Part shown: one piece after another, positions 45,240-54,969 of the stretch
Numbering within the stretch: the first letter of the stretch is position 1
Layout: every line of letters begins with the position of its first letter
Assembly (NCBI GenBank): GCA_030679955.1
Contig: JAUXSF010000009.1
Span: forward strand, 186,001 to 250,000
DNA length: 64,000 nt
Source of the DNA: Chlamydiales bacterium
GTDB taxonomy: Bacteria; Chlamydiota; Chlamydiia; Chlamydiales; JAJFMA01
Direction: 5' to 3'
Notes under the pieces: generated by a model
What the model saw: the letters and a program-made list of their open reading frames with translations, nothing else
The model's database searches: none
What the model was told of the DNA's origin: nothing
Translations under genes and position numbers: made by a program

Positions 45240-45866
45240 ATGTTCGGTCGATTTTTGCCACGGGAAGTCAGCTTCTTTGACTTCTTCCAACAGCAAGGCG
45301 AACTAACAGTTCGTTGCGCGCGTGAATTCCTTAAGTTGATTGATAATCCCTCTGATATCGAAGCACAGAATCGTGTCATCACAAACATTGAACATGATGC
45401 CGATACTGTCACACACCGTTGCGTAGAGGCATTACACAAAACCTTTCTGACACCTATTGAGCGCGATGATATCTTCCGACTGGTGTCACGCATGGATGAT
45501 ATCGTGGACTACATTGAGGCAGCTTCTCAACGTATTGCCCTCTACAAAGTTAAAACCATGACCGACGAGGTACGACAGGTCGCTGAAGTCCTTGTAAAGG
45601 TAGCTTTAGAAGTCGAGCAAGCATTAACAGGCCTTAGAAACTTAAAGAACAGCAACGCGATCAGAGAGAATTGTATCGCTATCAAGCACCTCGAAAATGA
45701 AGCGGGTGATATCCTCCACCGTGCCATCGCGCGCCTTTTCGATGAAGAGCCCGAAACACGCACGGTGATTAAGTGGAAGGAAATCTACGACAAGTTAGAA
45801 GGTGCCATAGATCGCTGTGAAGATGTCGCTGGAATTATCGAGGGTGTTATTCTGGAGCATGGCTAA
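45240..45866 (+). CDS. DUF47/PhoU-like phosphate-transport accessory protein
   Basis: This 208-residue all-helical protein of the DUF47 (PhoU-like) family has F-L-P-R-E-V-S-F-F-D-F-F near the start, I-E-H-D-A-D-T-V-T-H, R-M-D-D-I-V-D-Y-I-E and I-E-G-V-I-L-E-H-G at the end. Such proteins pair with Pit transporters and probably regulate them. AGGAGGGG lies six bases before the ATG. The pit gene starts three bases after the stop, so the two form one unit. Confidence 0.9.
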   Translation: MFGRFLPREVSFFDFFQQQGELTVRCAREFLKLIDNPSDIEAQNRVITNIEHDADTVTHRCVEALHKTFLTPIERDDIFRLVSRMDDIVDYIEAASQRIALYKVKTMTDEVRQVAEVLVKVALEVEQALTGLRNLKNSNAIRENCIAIKHLENEAGDILHRAIARLFDEEPETRTVIKWKEIYDKLEGAIDRCEDVAGIIEGVILEHG

Positions 45867-45869
45867 GGA

Positions 45870-46892
45870 ATGACTGTAGGGCTATCAATCCTCATTTTCA
45901 CCATCGGAATAGCCCTTGTTTTTGACCTTATCAACGGCTTTCACGATGCCGCCAATTCCATAGCGACGGTGGTCTCCACGCGTGTATTAAGACCGCAAAC
46001 TGCCGTCCTGTGGGCCGCCTTTTTTAACATTTTCGCCATGTTTGTCTTTGCACCCAAAGTTGCTAACACGATTGCTCAGATCGTCAAGGTAGAGGCTAAC
46101 GATCCGATATATATCTACGTTGTGCTCTCGGGGCTATTAGGAGCAATTGTATGGAATTTACTAACCTGGTGGGCAGGACTTCCCTCAAGTTCCTCTCACG
46201 CCTTGATAGGCGGCTTAGCCGGGGCTGGAATAGCCCACAATGGCTGGAACGCAATCCGCTGGGAAAAAATTATCATCACCGCTGAATTTATCGTTTTGGC
46301 ACCGGTCATGGGGTTTTTTATTGGCGGTCTGTTAATGTTGGCGGTCTATTGGATTTTTCGTCGCTGGCGTCCAGCTACTGTTGACGGAGTCTTTCGCAAA
46401 GCTCAGCTAGTTTCAGCCGCAGCCTATTCCATGGGTCATGGCGGCAATGATGCACAAAAAACGATGGGTATCATCGCAGTGCTCCTCTTTGCTTCAGGGC
46501 TACTTCCGCACGACACAGAGCTTTCATTAACCAATCCCGATACCTTGTGGATTATTCTCTCCTGCCAACTTGCTATGGGCATTGGCACAGCATTTGGCGG
46601 ATGGCGCATCGTGAAAACCATGGGCATGAAACTGACCAAACTGAAACCTGTCGGCGGATTCTGCGCTGAAACCGCCGGAGCGATCACACTATTTATTGCA
46701 ACACACTCAGGCATTCCCGTGTCGACCACGCATACCATTACTGGAGCTATTGTGGGCGTGGGTTCGACAACCAACAAATTTTCCAGCGTGCGCTGGGGTG
46801 TTGCAGGACGCATTGTTTGGGCGTGGATTTTTACAATTCCTGCTGCAGCATTGGTAGCTGCGGGCATACTCTACCTAATTACGGCATTATGA
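45870..46892 (+). CDS. pit: inorganic phosphate transporter, Pit family
   Basis: This 340-residue inner-membrane transporter has the two signature repeats of the family: N-G-F-H-D-A-A-N-S-I-A-T at the start and a G-H-G-G-N-D-A-Q-K-T-M-G repeat in the middle. S-S-S-H-A-L-I-G-G and S-T-T-H-T-I-T-G-A lie in the matching second parts of each half. It should carry metal-phosphate with protons (or sodium). It is coupled to the DUF47 gene before it and overlaps the next gene by 4 bases. Confidence 0.93.
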   Translation: MTVGLSILIFTIGIALVFDLINGFHDAANSIATVVSTRVLRPQTAVLWAAFFNIFAMFVFAPKVANTIAQIVKVEANDPIYIYVVLSGLLGAIVWNLLTWWAGLPSSSSHALIGGLAGAGIAHNGWNAIRWEKIIITAEFIVLAPVMGFFIGGLLMLAVYWIFRRWRPATVDGVFRKAQLVSAAAYSMGHGGNDAQKTMGIIAVLLFASGLLPHDTELSLTNPDTLWIILSCQLAMGIGTAFGGWRIVKTMGMKLTKLKPVGGFCAETAGAITLFIATHSGIPVSTTHTITGAIVGVGSTTNKFSSVRWGVAGRIVWAWIFTIPAAALVAAGILYLITAL

Positions 46893-48307
46893 TTCGACTA
46901 GCATTAGTTTTGGCACTACTCCTCACATCTTGCGGATTACCCACCAAGCATCACGCACCAAACTTTCCCCTTCCAGAATGCTGGAAATGGCCCACGTCTG
47001 CTTGTGAAGGCGAAACAATATGCGAGGAACAGCCAGAAGAATGGTGGTTTTATTTCGACGATCCTTTGCTCCACGAATTAATCGGCTTGTCCCTAGAACA
47101 TAACCAAACACTGGAACAAGCGTATCACAGAATGCGTGAAGCGCGTGCCATGGCCTGCTCATCCTGTTCCTACCTCTGGCCAACACTTACCTTAGATCCT
47201 AGCATCACCAAACAAGAGTCAGTGGTACAAAACCCACTAATGTTTGGTCCTAACCAAATGCGCTTTCAAGCCTCACAATACGAGCTACCACTTACTGTGA
47301 GCTATGATGTCGACCTGTGGCAGAAGTACACACACCAATGTCTAGCAGGAAATGCTCGCGCAGGAGCTTCCTTAGAGCGCCTAGCTGGAACCCAGCTACT
47401 GCTTACCACCGATGTTGCTCAAACGTATTACAAGCTCCGTGAATTAGATACAGAGCGCCAATTACTGGAAGCAACGATTGTTCTTAGAAAGCAATCCGTG
47501 GAGCTAACTCGTTCACGCTTTACCAACGGCATCATTACAAGGCTAGATGTCAGCCGAGCAGAGCTACTGCAAGCGGAAACAGAGGCTGATCTGGCCGATA
47601 TCGTAAGGCAACGCGCCATTCAAGAGAACGCTCTGGCGGTTCTGTGCGGTTCGCTGCCATCCAATTTCACTATTTGGATGTCCCCACTATTCGATCCTGC
47701 ACCACCTATTCCCGCTGACTTACCATCGGATGTCTTACAACGCCGACCAGATATCGCCGAAGCTGAACGTAATTTAGCGGCACTATACTCTGATATTGGC
47801 GTTTCTTATGCCTCTCTATTCCCCTCTCTGCATATTACTGGACAGATTGGATATTCAAGTCCCGAGCTAAACAACCTATTAAAGTGGCAATCTAACATGT
47901 GGGCATTGGCTATGAATGCTAGCCAAACGATCTTTGATGCGGGACGCAACTGCGCAAACCTGCGCGCCGCACATGCTCGCTACTGCCAAGGCATTGCCAA
48001 CTACCGACAAACGATTATGACAGCCTTTCAAGAGGTTGAGAACGCATTAGCAAGTATTCACCAAAACGCCATCGGTCTGGCAGCGCTGGAGAGGCAGGTT
48101 TTAGCCGCTAAGGATGTCTATACCCTCACCCATCAGCGTTACAAAGATGGCATTATTATTTCGCTAGATGTTGTCGACGCAGAGCGTGTATTGCTCGACA
48201 CACAGCGGCAAGAAGTGCGCAGTCGCGGACAACAGTTTTTAGATGCCGTGCAATTAGTTAAAGCCCTTGGTGGCTCCCCAAGGTGTGTTTCAATGCAGAG
48301 AAATTAA
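46889..48307 (+). CDS. outer-membrane efflux lipoprotein, TolC/NodT type
   Basis: This 472-residue protein starts with a lipoprotein signal (L-L-L-T-S-C), followed by the paired outer-membrane-efflux repeats. W-W-F-Y-F-D-D-P-L-L-H-E-L-I, the L-P-S-D-V-L-Q-R-R-P-D-I-A-E-A-E-R-N-L motif and F-Q-E-V-E-N-A-L are typical of NodT/OprM. It forms a channel for tripartite export. The start at 46889 overlaps the pit stop (ATGA); the frame extends into pit without reason. No membrane-fusion or RND partner is nearby. Confidence 0.92.
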   Translation: MIRLALVLALLLTSCGLPTKHHAPNFPLPECWKWPTSACEGETICEEQPEEWWFYFDDPLLHELIGLSLEHNQTLEQAYHRMREARAMACSSCSYLWPTLTLDPSITKQESVVQNPLMFGPNQMRFQASQYELPLTVSYDVDLWQKYTHQCLAGNARAGASLERLAGTQLLLTTDVAQTYYKLRELDTERQLLEATIVLRKQSVELTRSRFTNGIITRLDVSRAELLQAETEADLADIVRQRAIQENALAVLCGSLPSNFTIWMSPLFDPAPPIPADLPSDVLQRRPDIAEAERNLAALYSDIGVSYASLFPSLHITGQIGYSSPELNNLLKWQSNMWALAMNASQTIFDAGRNCANLRAAHARYCQGIANYRQTIMTAFQEVENALASIHQNAIGLAALERQVLAAKDVYTLTHQRYKDGIIISLDVVDAERVLLDTQRQEVRSRGQQFLDAVQLVKALGGSPRCVSMQRN

Positions 48308-48346
48308 CATAATGCACTAAACATGGAGTGCGGTGACCTGTCACGT

Positions 48347-48370
48347 GCTCCTCTGCGCCTTTGCTTTAAA
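48347..48370. repeat. partial copy of the GCAAAGGCGC repeat family
   Basis: CTCCTCTGCGCCTTTGCTTT is a single arm of the family. A GTGAC-CT-GTCAC hairpin lies just before it in the convergent gap. Confidence 0.5.
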
Positions 48371-49469
48371 TTATGCTAACCTCACCCCCATGCAGGGAAA
48401 AGACGATACCCGCGCATTCATAGATGTAGAGAGCTCTCGCATACAATGCGCTGCCTATTGGGATGCGCATCGCTTGATCTGCATTGTGCGTCTTACGATA
48501 GTCGCTTATAGCCATTTGCCAATCTAAGCTTCGAGTTGCCAGATACAATTGGTGAAAGTAGTAGGTTTTGTCTTCATACTCAACAATCAAGTCAGTGGAA
48601 TCTGTCGGCTCTTGAAAATGCTCAAGTTCAGTCCGACCATCTTCAATATGAAACAGCTGGGAATCTTCTTCAAACATCTCGCCATCTAAAGGAAGCTCTT
48701 TGAGCTTTTGTACGCGATTCAAAAGATAGCCATCCATCTCTTCTAAGCCCCATGCATCTACTACATTACAGTACTCAAGACAACGAGCCGACTCTCTAGT
48801 AATGGCTTCAAGCCGATTAAATTTAACGTCTCGAGGGGTTCCCTCGGTGTTCCACAATTGCTGATTTACCGGATCGGTCGGAAATGAACCATCATACAAC
48901 CAGTTTAATATAGTCTGAATTTTATGCGGATGGTGGTCAGGAAGCTGCACAATCCCTGGGCTCTCCATTCTCGTTTTAAAAAAATCGTGCTGCATCAAAA
49001 CGCATTTATGGGCGGGAAACACCGTGTCTTGAGCAGTGACGGTCAAATCGGGAGGAACCATTTTAATACAGTCCTCGCGTGTCAAAGAAGAGCCCTCTCC
49101 TATCCACTCACATCTTTCAGCCAGTTTTTTTAGGATGGGTATCACCTCAAAATCGGGTAGCCCAAAAAGGCTACGAATATTACTTAAAACATGGACTGGA
49201 GAGAGTAAACGTCCTGAAGGAGTCTTCAAATATTTTTCTGCATCGGCAAAAAAAGCAGCCTCGCCTTGCGCGCCGTGCCAAAATTGCCTTAAGTATTCCA
49301 AACTATCAGAAAAACACTCTTCCTCCATCCTTGTTCTAGCCGCCTTCCACTCTATTTTGATGGGTTTATCAGGTCGAGCTCTTACGGACCACACATGATC
49401 CCCTGGAATGGGATCGCGCCATGCAGCTCTTGACAAACCAAATCCGCTGAATTCATTACCACTAATCAT
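48366..49469 (-). CDS. BTB-domain protein (one clear and one probable BTB unit)
   Basis: This 367-residue protein has a clear eukaryote-like BTB core at about 140-250 (D-L-T-V-T-A ... F-P-A-H-K-C-V-L ... F-F-K-T-R-M, I-L-N-W-L-Y-D-G). A second, partial one lies at about 292-360 (D-L-I-V-E-Y-E-D-K-T-Y-Y-F-H-Q-L-Y-L-A-T-R-S). BTB proteins of eukaryotes recruit Cul3 ubiquitin ligases. Amoeba-associated chlamydiae are known to carry many BTB genes, and a host-directed role is the usual inference. No signal peptide is seen; secretion would need type III or similar export. Confidence 0.82.
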   Translation of the reverse strand: MISGNEFSGFGLSRAAWRDPIPGDHVWSVRARPDKPIKIEWKAARTRMEEECFSDSLEYLRQFWHGAQGEAAFFADAEKYLKTPSGRLLSPVHVLSNIRSLFGLPDFEVIPILKKLAERCEWIGEGSSLTREDCIKMVPPDLTVTAQDTVFPAHKCVLMQHDFFKTRMESPGIVQLPDHHPHKIQTILNWLYDGSFPTDPVNQQLWNTEGTPRDVKFNRLEAITRESARCLEYCNVVDAWGLEEMDGYLLNRVQKLKELPLDGEMFEEDSQLFHIEDGRTELEHFQEPTDSTDLIVEYEDKTYYFHQLYLATRSLDWQMAISDYRKTHNADQAMRIPIGSALYARALYIYECAGIVFSLHGGEVSII

Positions 49470-49524
49470 TTAACACGCCCCAAAGTAAATAACTAAATAT
49501 AGAAAACAACTATCATTACCTAAT

Positions 49525-49572
49525 TTAAAAAAATAGAACAAAACAACACAGAGGATATTATCACTCTGTGTT
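49525..49572 (-). terminator. terminator after adenylate kinase
   Basis: AACACAGAG (49545-49553) and CTCTGTGTT (49564-49572) are perfect partners. Read on the minus strand, the stem is followed by GTTTTGTTCTATTTTTTT. Confidence 0.75.
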
Positions 49573-49599
49573 CTGAAGTAATCAACAAAATCTGATATT

Positions 49600-50247
49600 T
49601 TACTTTGTCGCGTGAACGCCATTTTCGCTGAGAGCCTCAAGGATATCAGCAAATACTTGGTCGACAGCTTGATCCCCGTTTACGTTGATCAGGTAGCCTC
49701 GTTCCTTGTAGAAATCGATTAAAGGCTTCGTCTTACTGTGGTATTCTACCAAACGTTGTTTAACTGTTTCTGGCGTATCGTCGGCACGGCCGCGACCAGC
49801 TAGACGAGTGACCAAAATATCATCATCAACATCGAGGTTGATAACGATCAATCTCTTGTTGCCTAGAATACCAGAAAGCTTCGAAGCTTGAGGTATAGTG
49901 CGTGGGAAGCCATCGAGGATATAACCAAGTTTGGCATCGGGCTGATTCACGCGATCTTTAACCATTTCGATGGTTAGCTCATCAGGAACCAACAAACCCT
50001 TATCCATATATTTAGCAGCTTCTTGACCCAATGGAGTGTTGTTAGCTTTAGCAGCACGGAAAAGGTCACCCACGGAGATGTGAGGAACGCCTAGTTTTTC
50101 ACTCAAGTCAACAGCTTGCGTACCCTTGCCGGAACCTGGAGGTCCAAGAAGAATGAGTACATAACCATCATTACCTTTAGGTGCACCGAACAGTGGGCCA
50201 CCTGCTGACAAACACATCATCATCAACACCGTTAATAACGTTTTCAT
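49600..50247 (-). CDS. adk: adenylate kinase with N-terminal signal peptide
   Basis: This 215-residue protein begins with a Sec-like signal (M-K-T-L-L-T-V-L-M-M-M-C-L-S-A ... P-L-F-G-A) before the adenylate-kinase fold. G-P-P-G-S-G-K41-G-T is the phosphate loop, D-G-F-P-R-T binds AMP, and G-R-G-R-A-D-D-T is the short LID without zinc cysteines. It catalyses ATP + AMP to 2 ADP. GAGGA lies before the ATG at 50247, supporting this start; the frame extends seven codons upstream. An exported adenylate kinase is very unusual. A terminator follows. Confidence 0.9.
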   Translation of the reverse strand: MKTLLTVLMMMCLSAGGPLFGAPKGNDGYVLILLGPPGSGKGTQAVDLSEKLGVPHISVGDLFRAAKANNTPLGQEAAKYMDKGLLVPDELTIEMVKDRVNQPDAKLGYILDGFPRTIPQASKLSGILGNKRLIVINLDVDDDILVTRLAGRGRADDTPETVKQRLVEYHSKTKPLIDFYKERGYLINVNGDQAVDQVFADILEALSENGVHATK

Positions 50248-50355
50248 TTCGTCCTCACTAAAAAACAAAGCCTAATTATAGCGCATAAAGCAGTGATTTG
50301 CAAGTCGTTATACCGAAACTTATTCAAAATTTGTTTTTGGGCAACGCGAAAGCTC

Positions 50356-51126
50356 TCACGTATGCTTTAATAGGTAAGTTGGATTTTGAAAAACTTTAGT
50401 TATCCAGAACGCTCCCACAGCCGCCGCACGGTAGTAACGTAGGACACCGTTGCCGACCTCGTAGGTATGTAGCAGTCCTTTAGCCTCTAATTCTACTTGA
50501 AGCCTTGGCCAATCGTAAACAACCGCATCAGGTGGCTCCAGGGGGCGTACGCGATAGATCAGCTTAGCATGAGTGCGCTTGTCTCCATCAACTATTGTAC
50601 CATCAAAGACCTTGTGGAAACGGTACGTAACATCGGATAACTCTTCGACGTGATGAATAAAGGTTGTAGAGGAAAAGTCTGCTCCTAGGAAAGCTACAAT
50701 ACCATCACTTTTCACTAGTTGTGCGAAGATAGAGTGCTCGCCAAAACAATTTTCAACAGCTTCTAGAGTGAAATTTTTCTTATTGCGTACACAAAAATTG
50801 AAAACTGGAGTGCGTGTGCGCTGATGCCAGTATTTTTTACGATAATGGTCTGTAAGCGCACCTACTTGGCTAGGGCTGTTGTGCACGTCGTAAATACCGT
50901 TCTTGCAAAAATCATAATTGAATGTCGGCAGAATAAATTCGCGATTTGCAAGGAGCTCTTCCAAAACATTCTCATATTCCTCGCACATCTTAGAACGATT
51001 TTTCAGTCCATCGAGCATACCAATGTTCAACATATCGACATGAAGTAGCATTGGACCGGTACCAATTTGCTCAAGAGCTTTGGTTAGATCGGCTACAACA
51101 GTATTTTTAGGAACGATTAATTCCAT
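50356..51126 (-). CDS. AAC(3)-family acetyltransferase-like protein
   Basis: This 256-residue protein has the fold of aminoglycoside 3-N-acetyltransferases. L-L-H-V-D-M-L is at the start, L-P-T-F-N-Y-D-F follows, E-H-S-I-F-A-Q-L-V is next, and G-A-D-F-S-S-T-T-F-I-H-H-V-E-E carries the conserved His. The family also acts in surface-sugar and natural-product pathways. With the adjacent aminopeptidase-like gene six bases upstream, a role in modifying an envelope glycan or small molecule is more likely than drug resistance. The start follows the neighbour's stop closely. Confidence 0.8.
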   Translation of the reverse strand: MELIVPKNTVVADLTKALEQIGTGPMLLHVDMLNIGMLDGLKNRSKMCEEYENVLEELLANREFILPTFNYDFCKNGIYDVHNSPSQVGALTDHYRKKYWHQRTRTPVFNFCVRNKKNFTLEAVENCFGEHSIFAQLVKSDGIVAFLGADFSSTTFIHHVEELSDVTYRFHKVFDGTIVDGDKRTHAKLIYRVRPLEPPDAVVYDWPRLQVELEAKGLLHTYEVGNGVLRYYRAAAVGAFWITKVFQNPTYLLKHT

Positions 51127-51132
51127 CTGGTT

Positions 51133-52413
51133 TTATCCATGTTTGTCGGAGGTTAAGAGTTCCGCTTCAATCAACTTTTGGATAGGCTCCATGCATTCCC
51201 AAACCGGCTTATGCAGCCGATCAGCAATATCTAACAGGTCCGTTTTGCCATCGCTATAAGCTAAAATGTCGACTAATTCACGAGCAGATAATCCTGAAGT
51301 GCGTGTTGAAACGGTTGGATAGAGCCCACGGCGGCCCATTTGTGGCTCACAAAGGGTTGTGCAGCAGTAGCGGTAGTTATTTTCCAAGACATCTATGGCC
51401 TTTAGATACATATCCAGCGACTGACCTAATGCTTTGGGATGCACAAAATCTAAATCATCGGCTGAAGTATGGTACTCAGGGTACTCACCATACTTGGAGC
51501 GCATAAGCGATCCTATTGGCAGATCAACACCAGGCCAGCCATATTGACGTTCATCGCTTCCACGCTGAAGCCAAGAATACCAACGAGTCTCACCCTCGAT
51601 ATGCTCTAGAATATGTTGTGCCACGCGATCGCTCAAGGTGTCTCCTAAGCGAGTCTCTAAATAGCTGTAGGGTCCTGGGTCACCTACGCAAGTAATCACA
51701 TAGCCCGCTTTCACATGCTTGCGCAAGTGGTGCAGATGCTTGCTAAGGTAGGCAATAGCTCCAATAGTCTCTGGAACAAAGGCAAAACGGTAGGTATAAC
51801 GCCGCTTGGGTCTGCTTAGGAGTTCCTTGGCTAAAAACGCCGCCACAATAGGCCCTGAAAGCTCATTATTGGCCATGGAAGGATGGCAAATGTAAGTAGA
51901 AAAGAACACCTCATCCTTTGTATCTCCAGGAATCACCAAATCGCCCATGGTCATGGAGCCAGGTTCAAGGGTCGTGTCAACCTTGACCTGGTAAAATGGG
52001 TCTTTTAATTCCCGCCTTTGCTGGTCTGCGAGGCAGAATCCCCATCGGGGTTGATAGTATGAAGTTACATAAGGGATCACACCAGGTTGTTCTGGCAGCG
52101 AATAAAGGTGCTTCTGCAGGTCTTCAAGGCTTACATTGCCCTCAAAAGGCATACTGTAGCCCATGAGATGAAGGTTATGGCGTTTAAAGTCGATAACATG
52201 CCGTCCGCTTAAATCCGCTACATAGGCATCTCGAACATTCCACTCTGGGGGAACAACCCAATCAAACACCTTTGTTCCAGAAGGTACTTCAGTCAAGTTT
52301 AAGGGAGCAATCTCTTGCAAAATGGCAAAGGTATCGCGAACACCCTGACCCGTCAAGCTTCGGCAAATCGGGAACAGACGTTGAAGATATCGGTACATTT
52401 CCTGGCTAGACAT
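51133..52413 (-). CDS. DUF4910-type aminopeptidase-like protein
   Basis: This ~426-residue protein has F-P-I-C-R-S-L-T-G-Q-G-V-R near the start, P-S-G-T-K-V-F-D-W-V-V-P-P-E-W, Y-I-C-H-P-S-M-A-N-N-E-L-S-G-P with a metal-binding-like His, and a C-terminal ~60-residue winged-helix-like tail. This matches the DUF2172/DUF4910 M28-like group, often found in polysaccharide or protein-glycosylation clusters beside AAC(3)-type genes. The ATG at 52413 with AAAGG upstream overlaps the lpd end by 8 bases; the frame extends further into lpd. Confidence 0.82.
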   Translation of the reverse strand: MSSQEMYRYLQRLFPICRSLTGQGVRDTFAILQEIAPLNLTEVPSGTKVFDWVVPPEWNVRDAYVADLSGRHVIDFKRHNLHLMGYSMPFEGNVSLEDLQKHLYSLPEQPGVIPYVTSYYQPRWGFCLADQQRRELKDPFYQVKVDTTLEPGSMTMGDLVIPGDTKDEVFFSTYICHPSMANNELSGPIVAAFLAKELLSRPKRRYTYRFAFVPETIGAIAYLSKHLHHLRKHVKAGYVITCVGDPGPYSYLETRLGDTLSDRVAQHILEHIEGETRWYSWLQRGSDERQYGWPGVDLPIGSLMRSKYGEYPEYHTSADDLDFVHPKALGQSLDMYLKAIDVLENNYRYCCTTLCEPQMGRRGLYPTVSTRTSGLSARELVDILAYSDGKTDLLDIADRLHKPVWECMEPIQKLIEAELLTSDKHG

Positions 52414-53791
52414 GGATCGCCTTTCCCAAAGCCTGCAAGCAAGCTTCCTTAATGGATTCCGACAATGTCGGGTGACCATGAGAGGCTTCTGCTATTTCTT
52501 CCAAAGTGGCTCCTTTGTTCATGGCAATCACACCTTCACCGATCATTTCGGAGGCAGTTGATGCCACGATGTGCATGCCTAAAAGGCGCCCTGTTTTCTT
52601 GTCGCCAATCACTTTTACTAGTCCGTCGGTCTCTGCAGTTGAACGCGCCCTGGCGTTGCCCTTCATAATGCAGCTACCAATGAGCAATTCAAAACCCGCC
52701 TGCTTTGCTTCGGCTTCTGTTAATCCAATCGCTGCTGCTTCCGGATGCGTATAGACGATGTTTGGAATAGAAATGTAGGTGACCTTAGGACGATGACCCG
52801 CAATAATCTCTGCTACGGCAGTTCCCTCTTCAGATGCTTTGTGAGCAAGCATAGGGCCTTCAATCAAATCACCGATCGCGTAGATACTATTGACATTGGT
52901 ACGAAACAACTCATCAACCACGACAAATCCCTTAGGAGTCATGGCAACACCAGCTTCTGTTAATCCAAGGCTCTGGCTGTAGGGGCGCCTTCCGATAGCT
53001 ACTAAAACAACGTCCGCCACAAAGGTTTCTGGCTTGCCATCTCTTTCAATCGTTAGGGTGACATCCTTGTCCGTCACCTTTCCGGCGACAACTTTAACGC
53101 CAAGATGAAAGTTTAGCCCCTGCTTCTTTAGGCTAGTTTGCAGGCTGCGACAAACGGAGTGATCCATGGTGGGACAAATAGTCTCCAGCATCTCCACAAT
53201 ATTGACTTCGGTTCCTAAGCGGCTATAGACCGACGCTAGTTCGACACCAATGACACCTGCTCCCACGACAATCATCTTTGCAGGTACTTGCGGCAAGCTT
53301 AAAGCTCCTGTAGAGGATACAACACGCTTTTCATCAAATGGTAAGAACGGCAAAGGAATTGGCTCCGAGCCTGTTGCCAAAATGATATTTGCTGCTTCGA
53401 CGGTCTCGCCATTAACTGAAATTGTGTTAGGCCCGGTAACCTTTCCTGTGCCTTGCAACCAATCGATCTGATGCTTTTTTAGCAGTGCAGCAATGCTTTG
53501 TACCAAACCCTTTACAACGTCCTGTTTCCGCTGCATCATCTTGGCCAAATCCACTTGTGCGTTCTGCACATTAATGCCATGAGCGGCAGCTTCCTTTTGA
53601 ATGAAATGGTACTGCTGAGAAGAGTGAAGCAGAGCCTTAGAAGGTATACAGCCGACATTCAAGCAAGTCCCTCCCAAATATTCACCCTTGTCAATACAAG
53701 CCGTTTTTAACCCTAACTGAGCCGAGCGGATAGCGGCAACATAGCCCCCAGGTCCACCACCAATCACTACAACATCGTATTGCTTTGTCAT
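52406..53791 (-). CDS. lpdA: dihydrolipoamide dehydrogenase (E3)
   Basis: This 461-residue flavoprotein has G-G-G-P-G-G-Y for FAD, the redox disulfide C43-L-N-V-G-C48 in [13 protein letters not shown] for NAD, and the C-terminal H-G-H-P-T-L-S-E catalytic His/Glu. It reoxidises lipoyl groups of the 2-oxoglutarate dehydrogenase E2. It overlaps sucB by 4 bases (ATGA). Confidence 0.96.
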   Translation of the reverse strand: MTKQYDVVVIGGGPGGYVAAIRSAQLGLKTACIDKGEYLGGTCLNVGCIPSKALLHSSQQYHFIQKEAAAHGINVQNAQVDLAKMMQRKQDVVKGLVQSIAALLKKHQIDWLQGTGKVTGPNTISVNGETVEAANIILATGSEPIPLPFLPFDEKRVVSSTGALSLPQVPAKMIVVGAGVIGVELASVYSRLGTEVNIVEMLETICPTMDHSVCRSLQTSLKKQGLNFHLGVKVVAGKVTDKDVTLTIERDGKPETFVADVVLVAIGRRPYSQSLGLTEAGVAMTPKGFVVVDELFRTNVNSIYAIGDLIEGPMLAHKASEEGTAVAEIIAGHRPKVTYISIPNIVYTHPEAAAIGLTEAEAKQAGFELLIGSCIMKGNARARSTAETDGLVKVIGDKKTGRLLGMHIVASTASEMIGEGVIAMNKGATLEEIAEASHGHPTLSESIKEACLQALGKAIHV

Positions 53792-54969
53792 ATGTCTAGC
53801 CCCAGCAGTAATCGTGAAGGATCTTCTAAGTCATTTTTTACATGAACCAGAAATGTCACAGCCTCTTTTCCATCGACTATCCGATGATCGTAGCTCAGCG
53901 CAAGGTACATCATCGGCCTTATGACAATCTGATCATTTACAACGATGGGACGCTTTTGGATTTTGTGCATCCCTAAGATGCCGCTTTGAGGCGGATTAAT
54001 AATCGGAGTGGATAGCAACGAACCATAGGTTCCGCCATTGGTGATAGTAAAACCACCGCCTTGCAGATCATCGACAGTAAGTCCACCCTCGCGAGCCTTC
54101 TTGGCATAATTCACAATGGCCTGTTCGATTTCAGCGTAAGATAGTTGGTCACAATTGCGAACGACAGGCACCACCAGTCCACGATCAGTTCCAATGGCGA
54201 TGCTTACGTTAAAGTAATCGCGATAGACAACATCTTCACCGTCGATATAAGCATTTAACTCCGGAACAGCTTTAAGTGCGGATACGCAAGCTTTTACAAA
54301 GAAGGACATAAAGCCAAGCTTCACGCCGTGCTGCTTCATGAAAGAGTCTTTGTGACGTTCACGTACTGCCATCACCTCTGACATATCTACTTCATTAAAA
54401 GTTGTCAGCATAGCAGTTGTTTGTTGCGACTCCACCAATCGGCGGGCGATAACCTTGCGTATTTTACTCATGCGCACGCGACGTTCTGGACGCGCTCCAG
54501 AAGTAGTGGATACTACAGACTGTGTTTTTGGTGACTCTTGTTTCGGCGGCGATTCTTCCTTAGGCTTGGAGAGATCAGCGATAAAACTCTCCCTGGAGGC
54601 GCGAGCTGAAAAGTCTGCCTTTGGAGCAGCTGCTTTGGGCGCAGGTGCTGCAGGAGCTGTTTCGACTTTCCTAACTTCTTCCTTGGCCGGTTCTGGTGCA
54701 GCCACATCTGCAACGGGAGCTTCTTGCCTTTCGCCGCTTGGAGTGATCACCCCGATAACTTGTCCGATTTTGACAACATCGTCTTTATTCACCGTCAGCT
54801 TCAACGTCCCAGCGATAGGTGCGTGCAGCACCTGATTGACCTTATCGGTCTCAAGTTCTAAAATTTCATCGTCTACAGCTACGGCGCTTCCTGATTGCTT
54901 TATGATCTCGGCAATTGTTGCTTCATTAATCGACTCTCCCATCGCTGGGACTTTGATGTCTTGGCTCAT
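53788..54969 (-). CDS. sucB: dihydrolipoyl succinyltransferase, 2-oxoglutarate dehydrogenase E2
   Basis: This ~393-residue protein has an N-terminal lipoyl domain with K43 in E-T-D-K-V-N-Q. An Ala/Pro-rich linker and a weak subunit-binding region follow. The catalytic domain contains Y-D-H-R-I-V-D-G near the C-terminus. It transfers succinyl from lipoate to CoA. The ATG at 54969 has GGAG six bases upstream and overlaps the sucA end by 44 bases; a TTG four codons earlier is less likely. Confidence 0.95.
   Translation of the reverse strand: MSQDIKVPAMGESINEATIAEIIKQSGSAVAVDDEILELETDKVNQVLHAPIAGTLKLTVNKDDVVKIGQVIGVITPSGERQEAPVADVAAPEPAKEEVRKVETAPAAPAPKAAAPKADFSARASRESFIADLSKPKEESPPKQESPKTQSVVSTTSGARPERRVRMSKIRKVIARRLVESQQTTAMLTTFNEVDMSEVMAVRERHKDSFMKQHGVKLGFMSFFVKACVSALKAVPELNAYIDGEDVVYRDYFNVSIAIGTDRGLVVPVVRNCDQLSYAEIEQAIVNYAKKAREGGLTVDDLQGGGFTITNGGTYGSLLSTPIINPPQSGILGMHKIQKRPIVVNDQIVIRPMMYLALSYDHRIVDGKEAVTFLVHVKNDLEDPSRLLLGLDI

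Noticed and set aside
46436-46867. 143-codon frame antisense to pit
   Set aside because: The opposite strand encodes a clear transporter with all signature motifs, and the frame has no family-like features.
54455-54835. Ala/Ser-rich 126-codon frame antisense to sucB
   Set aside because: Mirrors the Ala/Pro-rich linker of the E2 protein; composition is explained by that linker.
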